Assembly (NCBI GenBank): GCA_051453625.1
Contig: JBOZIK010000001.1
Location: forward strand, 194,642,977-194,703,361
DNA from: Welwitschia mirabilis
Taxonomy: Eukaryota; Gnetophyta; Gnetopsida; Welwitschiales
Direction of reading: 5' to 3'
DNA length: 60,385 nt
In this document: positions 1 through 11,687 of the stretch, in pieces
Layout: each line of letters starts with the position of its first letter
Position numbering within the stretch: the first letter of the stretch is position 1
Notes under the pieces: model-generated
Databases searched by the model: none
The model's input: only the letters and a program-made list of their open reading frames with translations
Told to the model about the DNA's origin: nothing
Program-made: the position numbers and the translations under genes

Positions 1-49
1 AAAAAGAAAAATAGTTTAAAAAAGGAAGAAGAAGAAGGAACAAAGAAAT

Positions 50-230
50 AAAGCAAGGGAAAAAGAACTTAAAATATGTTTATGTGGGAAGGATACATAC
101 TGTAAAGACCTCCATGATACTTGCTCACCTTTATGAGGAAATATACACATGTAAGTTCACTAGTTACTGATCTATCTCATGGGAAAGATACATGGATACA
201 TATAAACACCTCTAAATGAAGAATGCTTAG
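50..230 (+). repeat. degenerate ~47-bp minisatellite, first block
   Basis: Imperfect units follow each other here, each with a core like TTTATGNGGAAGGATACATA, then about 10 bases and a pyrimidine-rich AAAGACCTCC block. The same pattern returns at 1035-1700 on this strand and at 6730-7200 on the other strand. Units are too diverged to give an exact period by eye; 44-50 bp fits best. No coding function is suggested. Confidence 0.5.
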
Positions 231-236
231 TAAGAA

Positions 237-860
237 NNNNNNNNNNNNNNNNNNNNNNNNNNNNNNNNNNNNNNNNNNNNNNNNNNNNNNNNNNNNNNNN
301 NNNNNNNNNNNNNNNNNNNNNNNNNNNNNNNNNNNNNNNNNNNNNNNNNNNNNNNNNNNNNNNNNNNNNNNNNNNNNNNNNNNNNNNNNNNNNNNNNNNN
401 NNNNNNNNNNNNNNNNNNNNNNNNNNNNNNNNNNNNNNNNNNNNNNNNNNNNNNNNNNNNNNNNNNNNNNNNNNNNNNNNNNNNNNNNNNNNNNNNNNNN
501 NNNNNNNNNNNNNNNNNNNNNNNNNNNNNNNNNNNNNNNNNNNNNNNNNNNNNNNNNNNNNNNNNNNNNNNNNNNNNNNNNNNNNNNNNNNNNNNNNNNN
601 NNNNNNNNNNNNNNNNNNNNNNNNNNNNNNNNNNNNNNNNNNNNNNNNNNNNNNNNNNNNNNNNNNNNNNNNNNNNNNNNNNNNNNNNNNNNNNNNNNNN
701 NNNNNNNNNNNNNNNNNNNNNNNNNNNNNNNNNNNNNNNNNNNNNNNNNNNNNNNNNNNNNNNNNNNNNNNNNNNNNNNNNNNNNNNNNNNNNNNNNNNN
801 NNNNNNNNNNNNNNNNNNNNNNNNNNNNNNNNNNNNNNNNNNNNNNNNNNNNNNNNNNNN
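237..860. other. assembly gap (624 N)
   Basis: Run of N. It separates two blocks of the same minisatellite and ends directly on a GA microsatellite, so the gap was probably caused by repeat sequence. Apparent long reading frames through it are artefacts. Confidence 0.99.

Positions 861-914
<54 letters not shown>
861..914. repeat. (GA)n microsatellite
   Basis: About 26 GA dinucleotides with one early interruption (GAGACAGAGA). It borders the N gap, so its true length is unknown. Confidence 0.95.
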
Positions 915-916
<2 letters not shown>

Positions 917-1034
917 TTGTGGGGAAGTATCTCCCGAAAAGGGAAAAAATAAAAAGGAAGTGATTTTATAAAAAATAATAATAGCAATTTAAAAAAAACT
1001 TTCTTGAACATATTCACATAAGAAAGACGCTTAT

Positions 1035-1700
1035 TATTGAAGACCTTTATTTTTATAAAGAAGATGTACACTGGATATTAAAGGCCTCCACCTTTAAGAA
1101 AAAAGTACACACTATACAAGTTAAAGGCTTCTACTTTTATGGAAAAGGTATGTACTATACACATGCCTTCTTGTTATCATGGTTCATTAAATATAACATG
1201 TTACTTTACTAGGCATTCCTCATGAAAACTAGTTGATCAACATGGAATTGTAACCTATGCGATCATCACTTTCCCTAAATAATAACTAAATAATTTATGA
1301 AAACACAAACATGTAAGTAGTTTAGTACCTAAAAAAATGTTTAAAAAAGAATTATAAAATATTATATGACAATGATAAACACTCTATATGACAAATACCT
1401 ATATGGTACATTTATACTATGGAAATGAAATATTATGTACGAGGACTCCATTCTGTGGAAAAGACACCATGTGGACTAAATACCTCCATACAATCTAATT
1501 TGTTATGGAAATGATGCATTTAGCTATTAAGGATTAGTCATAAAAACTGGAAATTGTCATGAAAATGTGCTCTTTGCACTAGTTCTAGGAAATCAAAACT
1601 TGTATGAGAATTACTTCTATAGAAGATGACTAGATAGTATATGGAAACACATGAATGCATATCTTCATGAGTATAGATGGATCATTGGTGCACAATTCTT
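1035..1700 (+). repeat. degenerate ~47-bp minisatellite, second block
   Basis: The best units are at 1040-1165, where AAAGGCCTCCACCTTTAAG and AAAGGCTTCTACTTTTATGG are about 47 bp apart, each followed by a GTACACACTATACA-like stretch. Weaker units continue to about 1500 and possibly 1680. The unit beginning GACCTTTATTTTTATAAAG closely matches the reverse complement of the block near 6900-6950. Confidence 0.6.
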
Positions 1701-3549
1701 TGCCATCATACATTCATATCTTCACTTAAGTCCACTATATAAATACATACGTAGTTGACCTATTTTACTAATAAGAAAGTTGAAATATTTAACTTGGTAT
1801 ATGATGGATAAGGTTAGATATGCATCTGAGAAACTTTTTCTTTTTATCTAAACTTTTTCATTCTTCTGATGAATCTACATCTACAAAGTAGCCAAATAAG
1901 GGAAATACATTATAGTACATTTATATTAGAAATTGGATTAAATCTTATTATATATGTATTTGAAGTTTTAGTCAACCTGCACTATATGTATATCAGGAAT
2001 TACATTAACTCTGCTCATATATGTATTTGAATCTTTAGTCAAAATATATTTCTATAATGTAAAGTTATTTTTATTTTATATATTTAATTAATTAATCATT
2101 TTATTTTTTATTTTATGCTTTAATTAGCATAAATCTCTTGCATACATAATAAATTTGAAGCCTTTCCAAATTGACGACATCATGAGTAATGCATTTTAAT
2201 GATTTGGACTAGATTAATAAAGCTAGATATGTTTTTTTTTTTTATTTTCATGATTACTTTTGAGTTGTACATAACTTCAGGTTATTATTGGTAAAAATAA
2301 AAAGTACAAAACATAATTTTTAACTTATGTTCCTTGTTTCCTACTTCTAGTTATTTCAAACTCATGACAATGTCATTTTATACCCATTTAATGTGCTATA
2401 ATCTATAATCACGTAATTCATACAACACGGTTACACATATTACTAGTGCCACTGCACTTAGCTATAAAATCCCTCTACATCCTTATAAATTTAACTTTAG
2501 TTTTATATTCATAATCTAGTTGCATACTTTACNNNNNNNNNNTTCAAGGTGTTGAGTCAATATGTAGTCTAAGATACTCTCATATATGTACTACTTTAAT
2601 GCTAGATAATAGTAAAATGCATTTTTCTTCTTTGAATTCATGATGATATGTGATATTTACTAAGTTTCTAACTTAATTTAAACATTATAAATAATATAAA
2701 TTGGTTGAGAAATGAAAATTAGCATATCTTTTTCTAAAAATTACATTAAAAATCATGTAAATAACATAGAAATTCACATTTTTTCTTTCTTTAGAAAATT
2801 TTTAAAATTGGAAATTTTGGTTAACAAAATGAGAATTTTCATGATGAGCTAAAATGCGAACTTTACAATTGATATGAATCTAGCTACTTTTTACTAATAT
2901 ATGATAATAGACTATAATTTTTAAGCATGAATTCAATTATTAGTATGCTATAAGAACAAGGTATGTAAAGTTTATAAATTTTAAGACAACCTTTATATCA
3001 CTTTAATGTGAAATTTACTAAGACTAGAAAATTACTATTTAGGGGATGGATGTGTTTACACTTTCATTTTTACATGTTAAACCCTTTATGTTTAGTAAAT
3101 AAATGTTTTTAAGGCTTTATGTACCATATTAGTAATTAATTTATTACTAATCATGTTTATTTGTTAAGTATTAGAATTGTTATTAAGAAGAATGGAGGTC
3201 ATAAGTTTGTCTATAGGATAATCGAAGCTACCTAGAATTCATGAAAGCTGATCTAGCTAAGGAAACTAGCACTATTATTATAAATGCATTGTTCTTGACA
3301 TTATAAAGCAAAGTGGGCTTTGCATCTTAGGACTACCTAAAATTAGATGCTAAAGTATCAGTCCACCTTATGGCTTAGTGTTAAACTAGTCTATAATAAC
3401 TAAAGGATTACATACCCATGATTTATGCAAGAAGATCTGTTATTGTGTACCTATTAAATAATAACGACTTACTAATAGATAGCTATAGTCTGAAGAAGAG
3501 ATAGAAAATATTCACATATCTTAAGGAATAACTATTTACTCATCTAATC
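1701..3549. other. AT-rich stretch without recognisable gene
   Basis: No open frame of useful length, no recognisable domain and no RNA gene was seen. A 10-base N run lies at 2533-2542. The DNA is CpG-poor like the rest of the window and probably consists of repeats too old to identify. Confidence 0.6.
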
Positions 3550-3755
3550 ATTAAAAATCCATTTATTCATCATTCATCCCTTAGTGATTAATACTAAAGC
3601 TTGGAGTTTGCCTTCATTAGACCATTATTTTTTATCATTCATTGGGACTTTATCATTTCCAAAATTTCAGTGTCCATGATGAGGGATTGTTTTATCATAA
3701 GGTTCTAAGTTTCCTTTCTTCTTCCTTAAATATAAGGAAATAATTGTCCATTGAA
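3550..3755 (-). repeat. dispersed repeat R, inverted partial copy (R1)
   Basis: The reverse complement of this stretch aligns with the first 200 bases of R2 and R3. Shared landmarks are CTTAGAACCTTATGATAA, the sequence around AATTTTGGAAATGATAAAG, and a block rich in AATGAATGATGAA. Similarity fades below about 3550. With R2 it forms an inverted pair separated by about 290 bases. Confidence 0.55.
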
Positions 3756-4043
3756 CATATATTATGTTGTACCTTAAATTTTTACCTCATTTAGTATTAT
3801 CTATAGTGGTTGCATGCACTTTGATTGGTAATTGAATTTACTTTACTTTCCATATCTAAGTTGTTTAATATTACTAGTTATGTAATAAGGTTTTTTGAAT
3901 GGTCTATTATACTTATATAATTGAGCCTTTAATGCTTTATAGGATTTAGATAATTGATATGTTAGAACATAATACCTTTCATATTATCCTAGTTTTTTCC
4001 TATATTTCATTGAAGAAATGATATCTCTTATTTATACTTTATT

Positions 4044-4730
4044 TGCATCAGTTATTCCCTCATAGCCAAGGAGGGATAAAGGAAGTCTTAAACCTTATGA
4101 TAAGACAATCTCTCATAATATCCATTGGAATTCTAAATTTAAAATGGCAAATTTTTGACAAAGTATAAAAACATTGCTCTAAAGAAGATAAATTTCAAGC
4201 TCAAAGATCAATCAAGTAATGAACGATCAATGAAGGATGAAAAATACCTTAACCCTTAAGGAAGGTTATGATTTTGTAGATATTATTAGTGTTAAGGATA
4301 TCCATTAGTTCATCCTTGGTATTAATAGATGGATAGTAATGAATCTCCTAAGGTAGAAGGACATAAATATGTAGTCCTTGGTCTTCATAGATTAGTTTAG
4401 AACTAGGATATAAGATTGATCTATTAACTTATCCTTTTCTTATCCTTCCTTTCTTGAGAGGATCTAATTATATTTAGAACACTAGTGATTCTAGTAATCT
4501 AGATAATGATGCTAATCCTTTATGCTAGCTTGATTCTAATAAAGTTCTTCCATCTCATGATAACATATAGATTAAATACTGCAAGTTAGTCCTTCTTAAT
4601 AACAATTTTGAAATTAATAAATTAAAAATGATTAATAAAAAATTAATTATAAATACAATATTTTTAATCTTAAAAATATCTAAATTTACTAAAGTTTAAA
4701 GGCCTATGTAAAATTTTAAGTGTAAACACA
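4044..4730 (+). repeat. dispersed 0.68-kb repeat R, copy R2 (LTR-like)
   Basis: This segment matches 11688-12370 over its whole length in the same orientation. Shared landmarks are TATCCATTAGTTCATCCTTG, GATGGATAGTAATGAATCTC, and a closing stretch of TTTAAGTGTAAACAC-like sequence. Similarity starts just after TG (4044) and stops sharply near TGTAAACA (about 4728), with unrelated DNA outside. Sharp ends and TG...CA-like termini suggest LTRs, but I see no convincing primer site next to either copy. Confidence 0.65.
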
Positions 4731-6720
4731 CCTCTCAACTAGCCATTTGCTAGTTCATAATTAAAGTTTTGCAATGAAATATTATAAAGACTATTGTAAA
4801 ATTCAAAAATTTTACATAGCTTATCTATGTAACATATGCATAATTAAATTTATACAAATCAATAAGCTATAAATCTCTATTTAGTAGTCATATGTTAAAA
4901 AAATCTTAGTTTGAGTTGTCAAAATTTCAAGATAAGAGGGAAAAAATCATTACTAAAGTCTCATTTTCTTTCGCAATTTTAATTTCCACAAATTCCTTTT
5001 ACAAAATTAGTGTTAATTTTCATCCCATTCCAACCAATTTAGTGATTACTTCCAATGCTTAAATTAAGCTACAATGTTAGAAAATATTACAAAAAGTTAT
5101 TTAACAAGAAGAAAAGCATGCATTTTATCATTACTCATCATTTAAGTATTACATTTATGAAAGTATAGAATTAAAAAAAGAAAGAAAAGAAAGAAATAGA
5201 AGGGGAGAAAATGTATATAAAGTATAAAAATATATCCAAATAAGAGAACTCTTATGATTTCTAAAGGTAAGACTCCTATAAAGCTCATCAAAAATCTATT
5301 CATTATCTTCTTTAGAAAGTACATATTCTCAATTTGCTTTCATCAAGTATCCCCATCCTCTTCTAATAACATTTTTAACATATATAGTTGTGTGCTATTA
5401 TAAGAACTATCTAAATGTTTACTTCAAGAGAAATTATTTGAACCTCCACATCATGATGGCTTTGGCTAAGAAGGCTTTGGAAAAAATGGATAGTAGCATT
5501 GGAAAAATGAATAGTGGTATGAAGGAAGATAAGAATGTGCTAGAGCTGCTAACTATAATGAGAAGAATGCCACATATACATTAGTATCATCTAAATTACA
5601 TTGGTTAGAATAAAGAAAGGATGGCAACATTAGTAAAGCCAGTAATAGCATTGGTCAAAATGCATAAACATGAATCTACAAGGATGAAACAGAGATAAGA
5701 TGACATAAGCATGGATCTAAAGTAGGCTACATTAGTCATGGATGTGAAAAATCAATGGTGCATGTGGAAGTGATAATGACATTGATGAGGATGTGTGCAA
5801 GTGGTAATGTACAGTTGATATGAATTCAAGAAGGAATAATATTTGTATTGGAAGTAGCAGTGGTAAGAAAAAATTTAGGATTTGAGGTCAATTCTTATAG
5901 AAAAAGGGGCTTAATCTAGATCATTTATTTAGTTAAGGAATGAATAGTAGAGATTAAAGATAGTATGGATTAAGGTCAAATTTTAAAATTTTATTTTCTA
6001 GTGTGTTTTTTATAGTGGAACTTAATTTTGTATTAGCATTTATATGTCAAAGGGACAAGTTTAACCTTAGGACAATGAGTGGAAAATGAGATGGAATTGT
6101 AATTTTACACTTTTTTTACTTAATATCATCTAATGTATTAATGTGCAATCACACATATAATTCAAGTACTAATCATAATAATTAATGAAAGAGTCATATC
6201 TAGCTTCATAAATCTAGTCTAAATCATTAAACTTCATTACTTATAGTGCTATCAATTAGTAAGGCTCCAAATTGCATTTTCCCCTAATAAAAAGATCTCA
6301 CTCTAATAAAACATCAAATTAAAAAAATTAAGATAGTAAGTAAATTAAGTAAATGACTAAAAAAAACTTTATATTCTAGAAATTTATTTTGATCGATACT
6401 TTAAACATTGTTGTGATTAGATTTAATTTAGTTCCTGGTATACATGTAATGCAATGAATTCTTGTTTTTAGTTGATTTGCCTTTCAGAGCCATCAAAAAC
6501 ATCAACGAAAAGTTTCACAAATAAAAAATGTTCTTTCTAACTCCTATTCAATCATATTATGCATATACCAAATTAGATATCCTAGCTTCCTCATCGATAA
6601 AATAGACCATCAAACATGAATAAATGTTTCTTCTAGAGTAGATCTAAGCCAAAATAATGCATGTCATGATATATATAAGATGTCCACCTATGAATCAAAC
6701 ATACTCCTAAATATATGAAT
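4731..6720. other. no recognisable gene; one weak codon-like stretch
   Basis: No supported gene. Around 5440-5620 a short frame reads ALAKKALEKMDSSIGKMNSG, which has a more protein-like composition than its surroundings but matches no family I recognise and soon ends. The rest is AT-rich non-coding sequence. Confidence 0.5.
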
Positions 6721-6729
6721 ATTTATGTC

Positions 6730-7200
6730 TTCATATACCATCCATTTGTACCCCATGATGATGATGATCATATATGTTTTAATTTTCTAAATCTAGTACA
6801 ACTAGTGCATTTTCATGCTAGTTACCCAATTGTCACAAGCAATGCCTAGTGAAACCATATGTTATACTAATAATAGATCATAATGCTATGGAGACCTTTA
6901 ATCTCTATAATGCATATCCTCCTCATAAAAATAAAGGTATTCTACATATAAAGTATCTTATCCTCATAGTATGAGTTTATACTATGAGGTTCTTCATCAT
7001 ATAAAATGTTAATCTTCCTAGTATGATGTGTTTTTTCCTTTTTTTTTTTTAATAAAGCTAAAATATATTTCATGTGAAGATCTTCATTTGGTATAATGCA
7101 TACCTTCGCCATGAGAATGAAGGCCTTCAATATGGAATGTGTATCTTATCCATAAAAGTAGAAGTATTTAATAATATATATCCTTCCCATATGAAAATAT
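6730..7200 (-). repeat. degenerate ~47-bp minisatellite, inverted block
   Basis: Read on the minus strand this stretch has the same alternation as 50-1700: a CTTCTACTTTTATGG core, a TAAGATACACATTCC-like stretch, then GAAGGCCTTCATTCTCATGG about 47 bases on. Another unit (ACCTTTATTTTTATGAGG) is almost the same as the one at 1045-1062. The orientation is opposite to the first two blocks. Confidence 0.6.
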
Positions 7201-7439
7201 CTCTTTATTTTATTTTATTTATATTTTTTTCTTTTTTTATTTTCTTTTTTCTTTTGCAATATTTATTTCTTTCTTTCTGTTCTTTTTTTTTTTTTTGGAA
7301 TATGATCCTTCATATGAAGAGCACTAGGTTTAGCTTTAGGGGCATACTCTTTACTAAAAGGTTATTTATGGATTATCCCAAGGATATAATGTCTAATAAG
7401 GGTAAGCATTGGTTTCTTACAAGGCTTATATAATAGATA

Positions 7440-7870
7440 ATTTATAAGAATATGATCTTAAGGTTCTTATTCTCATTATTTTTGAGGAGATCCATATCTT
7501 CTAAGTTATTCACAGGATTCGTTTTCACTACATTAATGAATTGCAACTTTATATCCTTATTCCTGAAGGACATTTTTATTGCTCCATTTTTATAGTTGAT
7601 TAAAGCATTAGAGGTGGCTAAGAATGGGATTTCTAAGATCAGGAGAAATCCCTTCAGGTTGTCTTCTATCTCAAGATAATAAAACTTATCTACATATAAT
7701 AAGCTCTCCTCTATTATTTCTTTGGGTATCAAATTTTGGTGGTTAACAACTTACAAGGTGATTTTTATTTTTTAATTCTTTTAAACCAAGATTTTTACAT
7801 AGTAAAATAGACATTAGGTTCACACTGGCATCCAATTTTAGCAAAGATTTATATATCCTCTTATTTCTTA
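7440..7870 (-). pseudogene. Ty3/gypsy aspartic protease remnant (Athila/Tat-like)
   Basis: The minus strand reads FLATSNALINYKNGAIKMSF at its 3' part, preceded by VDKFYYLEIEDN. This is the flap-to-C-terminus pattern of plant gypsy proteases (family pattern: VDKFYFPVDF..., then GRPFLATSNAII...). Further upstream, near 7850-7810, KLDASVNLM corresponds to the active-site region of the family (LDLGASVNLLP), with the catalytic Asp-x-Gly damaged. At least one frameshift separates the two halves. The usual role is cutting the Gag-Pol polyprotein in virus-like particles; here no product is possible. It lies in the same orientation as the gag remnant at 9400-9730, so both belong to one element. RT and integrase were not found on the downstream side. 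Assignment to the Athila/Tat branch rests on the protease pattern alone. Confidence 0.8.
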
Positions 7871-9399
7871 ATACATCTAGAATTGTATGAGAACTAGAAT
7901 CTTTAAGCTTTGATGGTAGTTTCTTTTAATCTATAGAACATAGTTGTTGGGTTAGAAATGTTTTCCTTTTAATATTCATTTTTATCTTTACTATGCACAT
8001 ATCTTTAAGAAAAGTATCATATGTGGGACTTTCTTGATGTCATCCACATGTGGTATGTTTATTTTTAGTTTCTTATATTATTAAGTTAACATAATAAATT
8101 TAAGAATTAGTAACTTGAAAATGAAACACGAAGCAATATGTTTCATCTTCCATATAAAAAATGCAACCATTCATACTAGTGGAATACTATAAGACAAATA
8201 TCATTCATTCCAAGTAAATGATAAGATAAGAAGAATCATATCTAAATTTAGAAAAAGTATCATGAAACATTTTAGTTATATAAGTTTAAGTCCAAAACTT
8301 AAATACGTGGTTTGTCCAAGAAGTACCTACCTAAACACTTACTTAAAATACTATTTATAATGATGTTATATTATTAATTATTTAATCTACATTATTAAAC
8401 ATTTAGAATAGCACAATGTTTCATTCATTTAGTTCTTATTTTTGCTATTTAAAAAACAAAGTAAATTTTTCAAATTTAATTCTAAACTTGAGATTAGATC
8501 ACTTCTACTTTAAATTTCAAACTTGACATTAAGATATTTTACACTAATTACTAACATGATACTAGAGTTCTTAGAGTAATTCCACATCAATTTCTAACAT
8601 CTTAAAGATCTTTAAATATTCTTCTTCAATCTCTTTCTCTATTAATTATGTAAGGTATTTAGGAAATGGGTATCTTTGTTACTTCTTACATTTAGATCTC
8701 TCTATGTTATCCTTTTTATCTTTTTCAATTTAAGATATGATTATAAGAAAGTATCTAGATGTATCAATGTATCCTCTAAATGATTAGACACACTGATTTA
8801 TTTGGGTACATTTTTAACTTCTTCTTATTGTTCAATGATATTTACACTTTTTATATTTGGAATAGATTGGTCTAGGAGCTCAACTTTTCCTCTATACTTA
8901 ATTTTTATCACTATGTAAGTTCAAGCTTAAGATTCTTTTCTTGTTCTTGACATTAAAGATTTTGAGTTGTATGGTTATTGATTTTACTTGTTTGTTGTTT
9001 ATAGCTAATTGGATGTTCATAATCTATTTTAAAATTTTCTTTAATAAGCTATATTTATGTTTAATGGGAGGCTTTAAAGTATATTCTTTATTTTATAGGG
9101 TTTTCCATGAAAAGACAAGGTTATTTTTCTTATTTGAATTATAAGAATATTCAAAAAATAATGATGGTCTTATTTGTTATTACTATTATTACCTTAAAAA
9201 GAGATCTTAGTCTGTATAATGTCTAATTTTTCAATTACTATCTCTTTGTAAAGTAAACCACTTACTATTTTATACTCATCATAGGTACATATAACACATA
9301 TAGCTTCAGCATTAGTTGTTGTAGATTTAGATGTCTCAACGTTATATAACCACCTTGTAATGTAATCTAACTTCTTAAGTAAGATGTTTTACTCATCCA
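7871..9399. other. gag-protease interval of the decayed gypsy element
   Basis: This lies between the gag and protease remnants of the minus-strand gypsy element and is presumably its gag C-terminus and linker. No zinc knuckle or other motif is recognisable. A 67-codon + strand open frame at 8941-9144 is hydrophobic AT-rich noise. Confidence 0.45.
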
Positions 9400-9730
9400 A
9401 CTTATATATTTTTTATTCTATGGATTTGAAGTTGTACTTAGCTACTTCAATATTTCTAGAAAGTCTTTCTTGATTTGAAATATCTTAACTATGTTTTTAA
9501 TAGTTTCTCATGCTTCATTTATCTCTTGAAATGTGAAATTTATACTACTCATCTTCTCTATTAGTTACTTAGTTTATTTACATAATCCTTTATATAAAAA
9601 AAGTGAATAATATTCAAGCTTTAGAATCATGTTATGGACATCTCTTTAATAAGTCTTTAAAGTTCTCAAAGACATTGTGAAAATGTTCTTTATCTTGTTC
9701 TTGAGAGTACATAAGTTTTCTTTTAGGTTC
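9400..9730 (-). pseudogene. Ty3/gypsy gag capsid remnant
   Basis: The minus strand reads EHFHNVFENFKDLLKRCP, then after a stop HDSKAWILFTFFI. This follows the retrotransposon gag pattern of Athila/Tat-type elements, in which a W/F-E-R-FK-LL--CP-H segment is followed by W-Q---FY-GL. Continuing in the same sense, QEINEA then ETIKNIVK resembles the later ...EA..LI..M segment. Several stops interrupt it. The family role is assembly of the particle shell. Together with the protease remnant it shows that 7440-9730 is one minus-strand gypsy element, heavily decayed. Confidence 0.65.
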
Positions 9731-9788
9731 ATTAGTTTTATGTGTTAGTAAGGATATATATATCATAATGTTCTTTATCTTATTCTTG

Positions 9789-9812
9789 ATATATATATAT
9801 ATATATATATAT
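9789..9812. repeat. (AT)n microsatellite
   Basis: Uninterrupted alternating AT of about 12 units. Confidence 0.95.
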
Positions 9813-9892
9813 CATGTGTAAAAACTCTCCATGATTAAATAGAATAAGATTTTGTGGTATGTAGCTAAGATTTTTCTTATTCATTTAATAAA

Positions 9893-9992
9893 NNNNNNNN
9901 NNNNNNNNNNNNNNNNNNNNNNNNNNNNNNNNNNNNNNNNNNNNNNNNNNNNNNNNNNNNNNNNNNNNNNNNNNNNNNNNNNNNNNNNNNNN
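9893..9992. other. assembly gap (100 N)
   Basis: Exactly 100 N, probably a scaffold gap of unknown true length. It falls inside or next to a gypsy LTR fragment. Confidence 0.99.
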
Positions 9993-10080
9993 TTGATCCT
10001 AGGTTCCGTTGTGCATGTTAGTTATTAATACAAAAAAAAATATTATAGTTAATTAGGGTAATTAAAGTTGGGGTGTTACA
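9993..10080 (-). repeat. gypsy LTR 5' end (minus strand)
   Basis: On the minus strand this begins TGTAACACCCCAACTTTAAT, the TGTAACACCCC start common to many plant Ty3/gypsy LTRs, and runs into the N gap. A diverged copy in the opposite orientation starts at 12906; both share the TTACCCT block and the ACCTNGGATCAA block about 80 bases in. It is upstream, in minus-strand terms, of the gypsy gag at 9400-9730 and could be that element's 5' LTR. Confidence 0.65.
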
Positions 10081-11687
10081 TAAATTCATGCTAGAAGATT
10101 TATTTTAATTATATTTATATGAGGAAGAAAAGCCATATAAAAAGATGCATCTAAATACTTAGGTTTTTATAATGCTTTTGAAGTTATCCTAAGAAACCCT
10201 TAATGGATATTATCTCTATATGTATTAGAAATGGTTAATTTACCTAAAAGAATATCAGTAGAATTTTTATTTGATATTTCACTAGTTTAAAATTTAGTTT
10301 TTTAATATTCTTAGTTAAAATTAATGTGATAGTCATCTAGAAGTGGTTGATATTTCTATTGTTGGCTAGTAGTAGATTTGATTTAATGATGCATAAGAGG
10401 TCAACATTCATAGCAATATTTTTATGATAGACTACTAACACAAAATGATAAAGATTATCAAAACACACATTTTACAATTTGAGTGATAAAGAAATTTATA
10501 AAAAGGATAAGAACATTAGTCAAAGTGATGGTGATGTCATTTAATTTTGAAATATTATGTAATAGAAAGAAGACAAAACATTGTATGGAATATTACGCTA
10601 TTTGATACATAGTTTCTAACAAGAAAAATTTTTTATTATGAAATTTTATGTTCGTAAAGTAAAGAATTGTGTTGATAGCAAAACACATATAAAGATCCTT
10701 CAAATTTTGGTAATATAATTATGCCTACCTTTTTATAAATGAAAATGAAAAAACAAAGGTAAATCACAACTCAATAAAAATGATATCCTATGTAATATGT
10801 ATAAGGTAAATATTCATAAATCCATGCTCATATGCTCCAGATGATTCTAATTCATATGAAACGTATATAACTTTTTTTCCTTGTAGTTTTGATAAAGGTA
10901 GATATAAAAAATATAAAAATAAAAAATTTTTAACAGGAAAAACAATTCTTAAAAAGTCAAGGAACATTAGTTCTAATCAACAATAGTGCTAACTTGCTGC
11001 ATCTTAAATTATAGCATAGACTATGATCTATAGATAATATGACTTATTTACCAAGGTATATGTAGTAGTTTTACATAAGAAATTAGGATGTTCTATTAAT
11101 AGTAGAGTTAATCATAGTTGACATTTTCTCATAGGGATTACAGATGTACTTCAAATCTTATAAGAACTAATAAAGGATTCAATGATTAGTTTTGAATAAA
11201 AAAAGAGTTTAGAAAGTAATTAAAGAATTTACTTGAGTAGATATCTCCTCATAGAAATCAGGAAGGACTATTTGTAAGGTAGCCTATCATGTAAACCCTA
11301 GTTAAGTAAGTGATAATACACTAAGTACAACTTGGTTTTATAGATAAGCACTAAATTATTTTCTATAGATTTTAATTGTAATGAAAGTATAAGTAATAGA
11401 AATCTAGCATCTTATAACGAGTTATAGGAAACATTAGAAGGACACGACAGATTACATAATTTAACATATTAGTCATCTAAATCCTAATAAAATATTAAAG
11501 GAATAAATCTAAGAAATAAATATGAAAGAAAATTTAGAAAGTGTATTACATAATCAATACTCATAATTAAATCAAAGGAGAAAAAATAAAGTAAATTTAA
11601 TAATACATCAAAATTCATTTACAATGATGCAAATACTACAAGGAATATCAAAATTATAAATCAAGTTATAGGGCAATACATGACAGA
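10081..11687. other. no recognisable gene
   Basis: AT-rich, stop-dense in all frames, and without recognisable domain or RNA gene. It lies between a gypsy LTR fragment and repeat copy R3. Confidence 0.55.

Noticed and set aside
172-1071. Long open frames on both strands through 237-860
   Set aside because: They consist almost entirely of N and of a GA/CT microsatellite that translates as Arg-Glu or Ser-Leu repeats.
7074-7433. 119-codon + strand frame with a hydrophobic Phe-rich stretch
   Set aside because: It runs over the inverted minisatellite and a T-rich tract; Phe and Leu come from poly-T, and no domain is visible.
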